This document shows positions 27,151 to 35,689 of a stretch of 64,000 bases of DNA, in pieces. Every line of letters begins with the position of its first letter. Position 1 is the stretch's first letter. The stretch lies in the NCBI GenBank assembly GCA_965200465.1, contig OZ241358.1, positions 2,542,001 through 2,606,000 of the forward strand, written 5' to 3'. Source of the DNA: Azophilus sp965200465 (GTDB lineage Bacteria > Pseudomonadota > Gammaproteobacteria > Pseudomonadales > Azotimanducaceae). The position numbers and the translations under genes were made by a program. Below the pieces are notes generated by a model that saw nothing but the letters and a program-made list of their open reading frames with translations, was not told the origin of the DNA and did not search any database.

Positions 27151-29519
27151 ACCTCAAGAAGACCATATTGGACGTGATGACGCACGGCGACCTCAAAGCC
27201 GTTGCGGAGGCCGCGGACCTGCACGACATTCCCCGCAATCGCAGCGAGCCGTTGCGTCAAGCGCTGAACCGAAGCCGTCGAGCCACGGCAGAATTGATGT
27301 TGACCGTTATGCCGGAAGCGCAGGTCAAGACAGTCTGCGAGCGCATGGACATCAACCCCACAGGCCGCAAGGGGGCGTTGATTCGGCGGCTTGTCGATGC
27401 CGCCGCGCCTGCGAAGCCAGCGGCAGCCAAGCAACCCGACCCCACCGCTGCCGATCCATCTGACCTGCCAACCACCGTGCTGCCCCCCGCCAAAATCAGT
27501 GCGACCAAGACGGAGTTGGTGTGGGCCGGCAAATACAATGAAGATGGTACCTTGCGCGAGACGCCCAGGGTTAGCCTGCCGTTTCAAGTGATCGAGACCG
27601 TCAACGAGAGCCGTGCGACAAGGGATGCCAGACGCCCAGGCACCCAGACAACGCTGTTCAACGTTTACCAAGGCACCGAAGGCGAAACCTTTGAGGACGG
27701 CTGGCGCAACAAGCTGATTTGGGGGGACAACCTGCTGGTGATGGGGTCTCTGCTGGAGAAGTTTGCCGGGAAAATTGACCTGATCTATATCGACCCGCCG
27801 TTTGCCACGGGAGCGGATTTTTCGTTTACGACGGAAATCGGTGATGGAAGCATTCGCCTTGATAAGAAGGCGACTGTAGTGGAGGAAAAGGCTTATCGAG
27901 ACACTTGGGGCCATGGAATGCATAGCTATATAAAAATGATGAAAGATCGTTTGTCTCTAATTCGTTCGCTTCTTTCCCAACAAGGCCAGATCGTCGTTCA
28001 TGCTGTCCCGAATATTGGCCCATACATAAGATTATTGCTAGACGACGTATTCGGGTTGCAGAATTTCAGAAATGAAATAGTTGTGAATAGACCCATAACG
28101 AAAAATTTACAGAGACAGTTTAAAGGTATCAATGCTCTTCCTCAAGGCCACGATGTGCTGCTCTGGTATTCCGTCCAACCAAACACCAGAGTTCCCAATC
28201 TTCTAGTCCCCTATGAAACTTCATCGCCCGAGGGTTACTGGCATCGCTTTTGGAGTGGGGCAGATCGCCCAAGCATGCGGTACGAATTGCTATCTGAAAC
28301 ACTGGATCACGGTCAGTGGAAGTGGGAACGGGAAAGAGCGAAAAGGGCAGTTCAAAATTATATCCAATTTTGTAAAGAAGGAAGGGGCCGATCGTTGGTT
28401 CAGTATTGGAGAGATACCGGAGAGAAATTGGAGTTTATACGGAAGTCGGTGACCGGGACCGTTGAAAATTGGTTTCCTCCCAGTGAGGACAAAATTGGCG
28501 ACACAGTATGGGACGACATAAAAGCCTACGAAAATCGAAAAGACTATGCCACACAAAAACATGAACAACTTCTAACGCGCATAGTTGAATGGCTAAGCCA
28601 TAGAAACGGCTTAGTCGCCGACTTCTTCTGCGGCTCCGGCACAACCCTTGCAGTTGCCGAAAAGCTTGGCCGCCGTTGGATCGGGTGCGACCTAGGCCGC
28701 TGGGGTATTCACGTCACCCGCAAGCGCTTGCTCGGCATCGAAAACTGCAAGCCTTTTGAGGTTCTGAACCTCGGCAAGTACGAGCGCCAGTATTGGCAGG
28801 GCACGTCGTTCGCCAGAAGTGGCTCAGCGGCAATCACGGAGACGGCCCTCTACGAGTATTTGGCGTTCATCCTCAAGCTCTATGGTGCCCGCCCCGTGCC
28901 GGGTCTCACGCACCTGCACGGGCAGAAGAACCGGGCAATGGTTCACATCGGTGCCGTGGATGCTCCGGTGACTATCGGCGACGTGGACGCGGCGGTGGAC
29001 GAATGCGCCAAGATGCGGCAGAAGGAGTTGCATGTGCTGGGCTGGGAGTGGGAGATGGGGCTGAACGATTTGATGATCAACGCCGCCAAGGCCAAGGGCG
29101 TGAAGCTGCTTTCCCTGCAAATCCCCCGCGAAGTGATGGAGCAGCAGGCGGCGGACAAGGGCGATGTGCGGTTCTTCGAGTTGGCGTACCTCAAGGCGGC
29201 GGTGCAGACGCCGCGTAAGCTGACGGCGCGGGTGGAGCTGGAGGACTTCGTGATCCCCAACCCCGAACTCATCCCGGACGATGTACGGAGCAAGGTCATG
29301 AAGTGGTCGGATTACATCGACTACTGGGCCGTAGATTGGGACTTTCAACACGACACTTTCATACAGGGCTGGGTCACATACCGCACCCGTAAAGACAGGT
29401 CTCTGGTGCTCGTGTCCGATACACATGCGTACCCTAAAGCGGGCACATACCGCGCCTTGGTGAAAGTGATCGACATCTTCGGCAACGACACGTCGCAAGG
29501 TTACGACGTCAAAGTGTAG
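27147..29519 (+). CDS. Type III restriction-modification system methyltransferase (Mod-like)
   Basis: 790 residues. An N-terminal SAP-like region (about 1-90) precedes motif IV DPPF (LIYIDPPFATGADF, near residue 215). A long target-recognition region follows, then motif I DFFCGSGTTLAVAEKLGRRW near residue 491, the order of beta-class adenine methyltransferases. It should methylate adenine in a short asymmetric site and form a complex with the Res subunit encoded 0.8 kb downstream. The region from about 27815 to 28610 is more AT-rich than its flanks, consistent with a replaced recognition domain. Confidence 0.9.
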   Translation: MNLKKTILDVMTHGDLKAVAEAADLHDIPRNRSEPLRQALNRSRRATAELMLTVMPEAQVKTVCERMDINPTGRKGALIRRLVDAAAPAKPAAAKQPDPTAADPSDLPTTVLPPAKISATKTELVWAGKYNEDGTLRETPRVSLPFQVIETVNESRATRDARRPGTQTTLFNVYQGTEGETFEDGWRNKLIWGDNLLVMGSLLEKFAGKIDLIYIDPPFATGADFSFTTEIGDGSIRLDKKATVVEEKAYRDTWGHGMHSYIKMMKDRLSLIRSLLSQQGQIVVHAVPNIGPYIRLLLDDVFGLQNFRNEIVVNRPITKNLQRQFKGINALPQGHDVLLWYSVQPNTRVPNLLVPYETSSPEGYWHRFWSGADRPSMRYELLSETLDHGQWKWERERAKRAVQNYIQFCKEGRGRSLVQYWRDTGEKLEFIRKSVTGTVENWFPPSEDKIGDTVWDDIKAYENRKDYATQKHEQLLTRIVEWLSHRNGLVADFFCGSGTTLAVAEKLGRRWIGCDLGRWGIHVTRKRLLGIENCKPFEVLNLGKYERQYWQGTSFARSGSAAITETALYEYLAFILKLYGARPVPGLTHLHGQKNRAMVHIGAVDAPVTIGDVDAAVDECAKMRQKELHVLGWEWEMGLNDLMINAAKAKGVKLLSLQIPREVMEQQAADKGDVRFFELAYLKAAVQTPRKLTARVELEDFVIPNPELIPDDVRSKVMKWSDYIDYWAVDWDFQHDTFIQGWVTYRTRKDRSLVLVSDTHAYPKAGTYRALVKVIDIFGNDTSQGYDVKV

Positions 29520-29523
29520 AACT

Positions 29524-29859
29524 ATGCTGACGCTTCATCCCGAAGAACAAGCTTGGCTGGACGAATACCGGAAGGTGCTCAGCGAGCGGCACCCAGGCGC
29601 GGTCCTGCGCATGGTCATATACGGATCGAAGGCGCGCGGCGATGCCCGGGAAGATAGCGACCTAGATGTCCTTCTCGTGGTCAGGGATGGCTCCGGCCAC
29701 CTCAAGATTCCGTTGCGGGAGATCGGATACGAGTTGGCGGCGACATCTGTGGCCGTGCCGTCGATTCTCGCCTACACACGGGAAGAATGGGAAGGCCGGA
29801 GAAGGCGCGGTTACCCCTTCCAGAAAATCGTGGAGCGCGACGGGGTGTCCGTCCTGTGA
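29524..29859 (+). CDS. MNT-type minimal nucleotidyltransferase (antitoxin-like)
   Basis: 111 residues with the pol-beta nucleotidyltransferase signature GSKARGDAREDSDLDVLLVV near residue 33. In MNT/HEPN pairs this partner adenylylates and silences the HEPN protein. It is located directly after mod and overlaps the HEPN gene by four bases at its stop, so both are read from the same transcript as the restriction system. Confidence 0.85.
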   Translation: MLTLHPEEQAWLDEYRKVLSERHPGAVLRMVIYGSKARGDAREDSDLDVLLVVRDGSGHLKIPLREIGYELAATSVAVPSILAYTREEWEGRRRRGYPFQKIVERDGVSVL

Positions 29860-30281
29860 GCCGTCACGTCGTACTGGCCGAGTGGCGACGGTCCGCACAA
29901 TCATTACGGGCAGCCGATCTCCTGTCGCGGGAGGGTTATCCCGATGACGCCGTATCCCGGGCCTATTATGCAATTCTGCACGCCGCCAAGGCCGCCCTGC
30001 TGGTACAGGACGTGGTGACCGAAAGCCATGCCGGGGTCCGGCGAATGTTCGGGAAACACCTTGTTCTTGCAGGACGTATCGAAGACCAGTGGTCGAAGTA
30101 TCTGGCCAGGGGTTCCGACGATCGCCTGATGGCAGACTACGACATGGAAATCTCCTTCACCGACGAGGAGGCCCGGTTCGAATGCCAGCGGGCGCAAGCG
30201 TTTCTCGAACGTATCCGACAATATCTGTTGGTCCAAGGCCTGACCGAACAAGAACTCGATCAGGAGCGCGGCAATGGCTGA
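29856..30281 (+). CDS. HEPN-domain protein (toxin-like)
   Basis: 141 residues from a GTG at 29856 that overlaps the nucleotidyltransferase stop. The core DAVSRAYYAILHAAKAALL is the HEPN helix pattern; R and H are six residues apart, matching the loose RNase-type spacing, although many proteins of this subgroup lack activity. It would be the toxin of the MNT/HEPN pair, and its insertion between mod and res links it to this restriction-modification operon. No ribosome site is needed if it is coupled. Confidence 0.82.
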   Translation: MSRHVVLAEWRRSAQSLRAADLLSREGYPDDAVSRAYYAILHAAKAALLVQDVVTESHAGVRRMFGKHLVLAGRIEDQWSKYLARGSDDRLMADYDMEISFTDEEARFECQRAQAFLERIRQYLLVQGLTEQELDQERGNG

Positions 30282-30317
30282 GACGGTCATCGCATTTGGC
30301 GGGGGAGCGAAGTAGCC

Positions 30318-33182
30318 ATGGCCAAGGCCGTCATCGCCTACGACAAGGACTTGCCGGAGATCGCGGGCCGCCTGCCGTGGGAGAAGCCCAGCTCGTACCT
30401 AGTGAAGGACGATGAGGCGGCAATGGGCTGGCGCGAGGACGATTCCGGGCGTCGCCCAAGCAATCTCCTGCTGGTGCCGAAGATTCGCGCTCTTGTGGAT
30501 GCCTGGCGGGAAAGCGGCTACCCCGGCACCTCCGAGGTCACTCAACGCCTGTTCGCGTACTGGTTCGATGAGGATCATGAAGTGCAGGGCTTTCCCGCGC
30601 CGTTTCGCTACTACTTCTGCCAGCGAGAGGCGATCGAGACCTTGGTTTGGCTGATCGAGGTGGCGAATCAAAGAGACGCCAAGGCGCTCATCAACGCCTA
30701 CGGCACCATCTTTCAGAAAGACTTGGTGTCGAAGAACATCTCCTTCGAGACCGAGATGGGCGGCGCACGGCGGCTGCGGCGGTTCGTGCCGGAGCTTGGG
30801 CGCGACGGCGTGCAAGAGTTGCCGCCGAAGGATCTGCGCCGCTTCGCCTTCAAGATGGCCACCGGGTCGGGCAAGACCTGGGTGATGGCGATGGCCATCG
30901 TTTGGAGCCGCTTCCACAGGCTGATGGCGCCGGGTTCGGAACTTTCGACCAATTTTCTCATCGTGGCGCCCAACGTCATCGTCCATCAGCGCTTGGAGAA
31001 GGACTTTGCGAGCAACCGGATATTCCACCAACTGCCGCTTATCCCGCCGGAGTGGAAGGGGCGCTTCGCGCAGAACGTAATCCTGCGGGGCGACGCCGCG
31101 GAGCCAAGCGGCACCGGCAATCTGTTCCTCACCAACGTCCATCAGCTCTACGAGGCGCGTGAGAAGGAGTGGGCGCCCGCGAACGCGGTGGACGCCATGC
31201 TGGGCGCCAAGCCCGCCAAGGATGTTGCGGCATCAGCCGAGCGCACGATGCTGGAACGGGTGAAGTCGTTGGACGATCTAGTCGTCATCAACGACGAAGC
31301 CCACCATGTTCACGACAAGAAGCTCGCTTGGAGCCAATCGCTGCTGGCGATTCACGACGCTTTGCCCAACGGCGTTGCGGCGTGGTTGGACTTCTCGGCA
31401 ACGCCCAAGGACCAAAACGGCATGTACTTCCCCTGGACGGTGGTGGATTATCCCTTGGCGCAGGCCGTTGAAGATCGAATCGTGAAGGCGCCGCTGATCG
31501 TCACCAAGGAGGCGGACGATAAGCAACCGTTGGAAGATCCAGACGGCATCACCAAGGAGAACATCGCCGAAAAGTACAGCTATTGGCTGCAAGCCGCCGT
31601 GAAGCGCTGGAAGGCGCATTGGAAGGTGTACAAGCGCAAGCTCGGCATCCGGCCGGTGCTGTTCATCATGGCGGAGCGGAACAGCTACGCCGACGCCCTT
31701 GGCGAATGCCTGTGGCGGACTAAGGAGTTCGGCTTGCAACGCTCGGAGGTGCTGATCATCCACACGGACAAGGCCGGCGAGGTCACCAAAAAGGATCTGG
31801 AGGTTGCCCGGCAAGCGGCGCGGGACATTGACGACGCCAGCAGCAGGATCAAAGTCATCGTCAGCGTGATGATGCTGCGCGAGGGCTGGGACGTGCGCAA
31901 CGTCTCGGTGGTCTTGGGGCTGCGCCCGTTCACGGCCAAGGCCGAGATATTGCCGGAGCAGGTGATCGGACGCGGGTTGCGGCTGATGGCCGGCGCAAGC
32001 CCCGACCGAACGCAAACCTTGGAAGTGCTGGGCACTCGCAATCTGCTGCAGGTGCTGCGTGAACAATTGGAGGCCGAGGGTGTTGGCGTGGCGAGCACGG
32101 ATGCCAACCCGGCGCCGGCAGCCGTTATCGAGCCGATCCAGGAACGCTTGGATCACGACATCGCCGTGCCCATCACCAAGCCCAGCCTCAAGCGCGAGCT
32201 GCGCAAACTGGCCGATTTGGACATCCGATCTCTGAATGCCATCTACGATCAGCAGGAGCTTGATGAACCCTACCGCGTCCGCATGAAGATGGAATTCACA
32301 ACCACCGAAACGGAGGTCCATCAGGAAGACATCGCTGGCGAACAGGTGCCGGCGCAAGAGTTGCTGACCAGCATCGTCAACATGGTCGCCGTGCAGGCCG
32401 GGTTACCGAACCGCTTTGCCGAGCTCTATCCAATCGTGCAACAGTACGTTCAACGCCGCTGCTTCGGAGGGGCCGTGGATCTGGAGGACGGCAACGTTCG
32501 ATCCCACCTGTCGCGGCTGCCGATCCGCGAGGGCATCGCCAAGTATCTGGTGCGCGAAATTGCCGCACTCACAATAGAGCGTAGAGAACTGGCCTTTGAA
32601 AAGGTTGCGCACCAACTTTCCAAGACCAGGGCCTTCCACTGGCGGCGCAACCTGCCGCCGTTGCGAGCAGAGAAGACCGTATTCAACTATGTCGCCACCT
32701 ACAACAACTTCGAGCGCCAGTTCGCGGAATTTCTGGACCGCGCCCCCGACATTCTGCGCTTCGCCGCGCTGGGCACCACGGAGCAGGGCGCTTCCGGCAC
32801 CGCGTTCCGGGTGGACTATGTCAAGCCGAGCGGCGCCATCGGCTTCTACTACCCGGATTGGGTGGCGGTGCAGCGCGGTCCGGACGACCAGATCATCAAC
32901 TGGGTGATCGAGACCAAGGGCCGTGCGTGGGAAGGCACGGAAGAGAAGGACGCCGCAATGGAGGATTGGTGCCGCCGGGTCAGCCAAGCCAAAGGCGTTG
33001 ATTGGAAATACATTCGTGTGAACCAAGCTGAGTTCCAAGACGACTTCGCCAGCTTTCGCGCCATGGTCTTCAAGCTCGTCGCCGTAGAGATGTTCCGCAA
33101 GCGCGACGCTCGGGACGCAACCCTGTCTCACGAGGAGTTTATTCAGTGGCGGGACCAAGGGCGCCGTGAATGGCCATTGTAA
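30318..33182 (+). CDS. Type III restriction-modification system endonuclease/helicase (Res-like)
   Basis: 954 residues. Helicase Walker A MATGSGKTWVMA is near residue 179 and the DEAH-type motif INDEAHHVHD near 325. Further motifs include LDFSATPKD and MLREGWDVRNVSVVLGLRP, then QVIGRGLRLM. The C-terminal nuclease-like region has PDWVAVQRGPDDQIINWVIETKG, a PD-(D/E)xK arrangement. It uses ATP to translocate along DNA and cuts when two unmethylated sites meet. The ATG has GGGGGAG before it. It follows the MNT/HEPN pair and ends overlapping the VapC gene. Confidence 0.9.
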   Translation: MAKAVIAYDKDLPEIAGRLPWEKPSSYLVKDDEAAMGWREDDSGRRPSNLLLVPKIRALVDAWRESGYPGTSEVTQRLFAYWFDEDHEVQGFPAPFRYYFCQREAIETLVWLIEVANQRDAKALINAYGTIFQKDLVSKNISFETEMGGARRLRRFVPELGRDGVQELPPKDLRRFAFKMATGSGKTWVMAMAIVWSRFHRLMAPGSELSTNFLIVAPNVIVHQRLEKDFASNRIFHQLPLIPPEWKGRFAQNVILRGDAAEPSGTGNLFLTNVHQLYEAREKEWAPANAVDAMLGAKPAKDVAASAERTMLERVKSLDDLVVINDEAHHVHDKKLAWSQSLLAIHDALPNGVAAWLDFSATPKDQNGMYFPWTVVDYPLAQAVEDRIVKAPLIVTKEADDKQPLEDPDGITKENIAEKYSYWLQAAVKRWKAHWKVYKRKLGIRPVLFIMAERNSYADALGECLWRTKEFGLQRSEVLIIHTDKAGEVTKKDLEVARQAARDIDDASSRIKVIVSVMMLREGWDVRNVSVVLGLRPFTAKAEILPEQVIGRGLRLMAGASPDRTQTLEVLGTRNLLQVLREQLEAEGVGVASTDANPAPAAVIEPIQERLDHDIAVPITKPSLKRELRKLADLDIRSLNAIYDQQELDEPYRVRMKMEFTTTETEVHQEDIAGEQVPAQELLTSIVNMVAVQAGLPNRFAELYPIVQQYVQRRCFGGAVDLEDGNVRSHLSRLPIREGIAKYLVREIAALTIERRELAFEKVAHQLSKTRAFHWRRNLPPLRAEKTVFNYVATYNNFERQFAEFLDRAPDILRFAALGTTEQGASGTAFRVDYVKPSGAIGFYYPDWVAVQRGPDDQIINWVIETKGRAWEGTEEKDAAMEDWCRRVSQAKGVDWKYIRVNQAEFQDDFASFRAMVFKLVAVEMFRKRDARDATLSHEEFIQWRDQGRREWPL

Positions 33183-33580
33183 TCGATGCATCCATTGCGA
33201 TCGCTTGGTGTCTGCGCGACCGTCCCGGAACGCCCTATGCCGATGCTGCCGTTGAGGAAGGCAGCGTTTCGGGCATAACCGTACCGAGCTTGTTCTGGCA
33301 CGAGGTGCGCCATGTACTGCTTGTAGGGGAACGGCAAGGGCGTGTCGCAGTGGGTGGTATGGACGATCACGTCAAGGACCTCCGCAAACTCTTGATCGAA
33401 ACGGATGGTGATCAGATCGACGGGCAAGTCGCCGCGCTGGCGCGTCATCACAACCTCAGCGGCTACGACGCAGCTTATCTGGAGACGACGATGCGGCGCC
33501 GCGCCAAACTCGCCACGCTGGACAAGAAGCTCGCAAGCGCAGCCGCGGATGAAGGCGTCGCCGCAAGCGAACCCGCGTGA
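33170..33580 (+). CDS. PIN-domain ribonuclease (VapC-like)
   Basis: 136 residues with the four PIN-domain acidic positions: D6 in IVIDAS, E45 in FWHEVRH, D100 in SGYDAAYLE and D118 in LATLDKK. VapC toxins cut RNA, usually tRNA, and are neutralised by a VapB partner. The usual antitoxin gene is not seen directly upstream, where the res gene ends and overlaps it by 13 bases. The toxin may be solitary, or the restriction operon may have displaced its antitoxin. Confidence 0.85.
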   Translation: MAIVIDASIAIAWCLRDRPGTPYADAAVEEGSVSGITVPSLFWHEVRHVLLVGERQGRVAVGGMDDHVKDLRKLLIETDGDQIDGQVAALARHHNLSGYDAAYLETTMRRRAKLATLDKKLASAAADEGVAASEPA

Positions 33581-33636
33581 GCTGCTAAGGGCTTAAGCCG
33601 GCTGCGACATAAGCGGTTGGTAGGGCGAGAACAAAG

Positions 33637-33654
33637 TCGAACTTTTTTGTTCGA
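33637..33654. promoter_or_regulatory. Perfect inverted repeat TCGAAC-T6-GTTCGA before the glycosylase-like gene
   Basis: TCGAAC and GTTCGA flank six T residues, 18 bases before the ATG region that carries AGGAGA. It could be an operator or a short hairpin controlling the downstream gene. No similar copy was seen at the second glycosylase gene. Confidence 0.4.
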
Positions 33655-33671
33655 TAAAAGGAGAAGGTACC

Positions 33672-34652
33672 ATGCCCAATGAATGCAGAGATCTCTTCAT
33701 TGAAAGGCTTCGCTGCATTTTCAACTTGCACGAATCTTCGTGCCGCTCATTAGAAGATCACCTTGTGAACGATCTCACGGACCACCTCCAACCAGAAAAT
33801 TGCAACACCATTCTTCTGACGGAATCACCGCACAAGTCGGAAGTGTACAGGCGCTACCCTCTGGCGGGGCAGGCTGGCGCAATCGTTGCAGGGGCGTTCG
33901 TTGGAACCATGGGTGAGATACTGGACTGCGAACGGTTTGATGACACTCCCTTAAAAATCTTCAGGCGAATGGGTGTCATGAATGTCAGCAGACTGCCCCT
34001 CCAAAGAAAGGCGTATAAGAATGTGGTAGGTACCCTGTGTGAAATAGACCGCAACCTAAAAGCTCTGCTGTGTAATTTGAAGAAAATGAGGAAGAATTTC
34101 GGGAGCAGTAAGCAGACGCCGTACTTCCACGCACGGAACCTTCGAGTCGTCGTCGTAGAGCGCGTCGTCCACGTCCGTCACCGTCCACGCGCTGCCCCAT
34201 CTGTGCATCGGCGGGTTGGCGGTTTTGGCCGCCGAAGCCGCGTACTTCAGGGCCGCCGTCGGTTGCGTCGCCAGCCGCACCGTGAACATGTTCCCGTCGC
34301 CACCCTCGTCGGTCGAAATCGAGGTCTCCGACACCCTAAGCGCCGCTGCATCGTTGTCCGCGTTCGTCCCCGACCAGGAACAGAACATGTGGTCGACGCC
34401 ATAAAGGACGCCATAAAGGACGATCTCAAGCGCCGTATTGAGGCGCTTAGGCGCCGGTGTCCAGATGTATGTTATGTTGCCTGCGGCAGTGTCGCCCGGA
34501 ATTTCCTAACAACGACATGCCCGGACATACAAGCGGATTATGTTCCGCATCCCAGCAGGCCCGATGCGTGGTTCGGTGGTGGAACGCAGCAGGAAAAAGT
34601 GCGGGAGATCGTGGATAGATTCCGCTGCGCCGACACCAGCCCACCGGACTGA
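33672..34652 (+). CDS. UDG-superfamily-like protein, interrupted by an antisense insert
   Basis: 326 open codons from an ATG with AGGAGA before it. The N-terminal part (NTILLTESPHKSEVYRRYPLAG) and the C-terminal part (DVCYVACGSVARNFLTTT, then VPHPSRPDAWFGGG) match the uracil-DNA-glycosylase fold's two motif regions, HPS included. Between about 34110 and 34388 the translated sequence is Arg-rich and meaningless, and is the antisense of a Calx-beta-like gene fragment. The frame survives by chance, so the product is probably inactive. Just after the insert a 12-bp tandem repeat (DAIKDAIKD) is seen. The remaining glycosylase parts are AT-richer than the insert. Confidence 0.6.
   Translation: MPNECRDLFIERLRCIFNLHESSCRSLEDHLVNDLTDHLQPENCNTILLTESPHKSEVYRRYPLAGQAGAIVAGAFVGTMGEILDCERFDDTPLKIFRRMGVMNVSRLPLQRKAYKNVVGTLCEIDRNLKALLCNLKKMRKNFGSSKQTPYFHARNLRVVVVERVVHVRHRPRAAPSVHRRVGGFGRRSRVLQGRRRLRRQPHREHVPVATLVGRNRGLRHPKRRCIVVRVRPRPGTEHVVDAIKDAIKDDLKRRIEALRRRCPDVCYVACGSVARNFLTTTCPDIQADYVPHPSRPDAWFGGGTQQEKVREIVDRFRCADTSPPD
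34110..34388 (-). pseudogene. Fragment of a Calx-beta-like surface-protein gene inserted antisense
   Basis: On the minus strand the insert encodes LRVSETSISTDEGGDGNMF, then TVRLATQPTA, and WTVTDVDDALYDDD, the pattern of Calx-beta or related repeated surface-protein domains. It has no start or stop of its own and is GC-rich. The donor gene is not in the window. It is the reason the surrounding glycosylase-like ORF has a meaningless middle. Confidence 0.65.
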
Positions 34653-34788
34653 TGGCTGATCCGCTCCCAAGCCTCGCGGCCCCGTCATCGCTCCACTCCG
34701 CCAAGGTCGCACTGGCAGGACCTGATTTCACCGATCTTGCCGCGGTGCTCTTTGATGAACGCTCTGTGACGACGGCCAGCCGCAACGC

Positions 34789-35205
34789 TCACCCGTCCCC
34801 CGGATGCTTCTCGCGGATGGTCTGCACGGAGCGCGTCACGAGTTCGCGGAGCACCGCCAAGTCGATGTCCGCCAAGCGCTTTATGTACAGGCAGGACTTG
34901 CCCAAGCTGTACCGGCCGAGCTTTTCAAGCAGCCCGCCGCATTCGCTGAACCCCGGCATGATGTAGAGCGTCAGCGCCTGTTTGCGGGGCGAGAAGCCGG
35001 TCTCGAAGAACTCCCCTTGGCACCCGCTTGCGTAGTTGTAGCGGTAGCGTCCGAAGCCGACGATGGAGGCGCCCCACATCTGCGCCGGCGCACCGGTGAC
35101 TTCCGCCATCAGTGCGGCAACCGCTCTTGCGTCTTCGCGTTTTTCGGCGTCGGCAACGGCGTCAATGAAGTCCGCAACGCTGGCTTTCGTGGGTTTTGTC
35201 TTCAA
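34789..35205 (-). CDS. DUF1801-domain protein
   Basis: 138 residues: KTKPTKASVADFIDAVADAE, then YRYNYASGCQGEFFETGFSP, then LTLYIMPGFSECGGLLEKLG and CLYIKRLADIDLAVLRELV. This is the DUF1801 pattern (YdhG-like fold); function unknown. The ATG overlaps the stop of the upstream nitroreductase-type gene by four bases, so the two are co-translated. A 146-bp copy of its 3' end also lies at 45766-45911, behind the HigA fusion gene. Confidence 0.85.
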   Translation of the reverse strand: MKTKPTKASVADFIDAVADAEKREDARAVAALMAEVTGAPAQMWGASIVGFGRYRYNYASGCQGEFFETGFSPRKQALTLYIMPGFSECGGLLEKLGRYSLGKSCLYIKRLADIDLAVLRELVTRSVQTIREKHPGDG

Positions 35206-35651
35206 GCCGCCTGCGCCTCCATCACCACCGCGACGGCCGCCGCACGGGCCAGGTCGGCGGCGTTCGGGGTTCCATCCTTGTTCAGCTTGACCTCATGGTA
35301 GGCGGCGTCTTGCGGGTACTCGGCCAAGTACGCCTTCAACAGTGCCTCAATGCGCTGCGGGTCGTCCAGAATGACGTCGGCCCGGTAGCGCCCTTCGGCG
35401 CCGCGAATGGTTAGCCTCACTTCCGCACCGCCCACTAGGTTGCGCCACCAGCGGGTGTGGCGGGAACTGAAGCAGCGCACCGTTTCGCCCTCCTGAACAT
35501 AGCGCAACGGCGTGGTGCGGGAGCGGCCCGTGCGCCGGCCGACGAAGGTGATCAGCAGCAGGCTGCCGCTCGCCACGAAGTGCAGCGGGGAGCGCAGCAG
35601 CAAGGCCATCAGCGGGTTGATGAACTTGAACAAAGGTTCGGGAACTTTCAT
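35202..35651 (-). CDS. Deazaflavin-dependent nitroreductase-family protein
   Basis: 149 residues. The motif GRRTGRSRTTPLRYV and the following EGETVRCFSSRHTRWWRNLVGG match the DUF385/deazaflavin-dependent nitroreductase family (related to mycobacterial Ddn). These proteins bind F420 or flavin and reduce nitro or quinone compounds; in proteobacteria the cofactor is unclear. It is the first gene of a two-gene minus-strand operon with the DUF1801 gene. Confidence 0.85.
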   Translation of the reverse strand: MKVPEPLFKFINPLMALLLRSPLHFVASGSLLLITFVGRRTGRSRTTPLRYVQEGETVRCFSSRHTRWWRNLVGGAEVRLTIRGAEGRYRADVILDDPQRIEALLKAYLAEYPQDAAYHEVKLNKDGTPNAADLARAAAVAVVMEAQAA

Positions 35652-35689
35652 GGCGCATCCTGATCTTGCCTACGGACTAGAGGTGGGTC

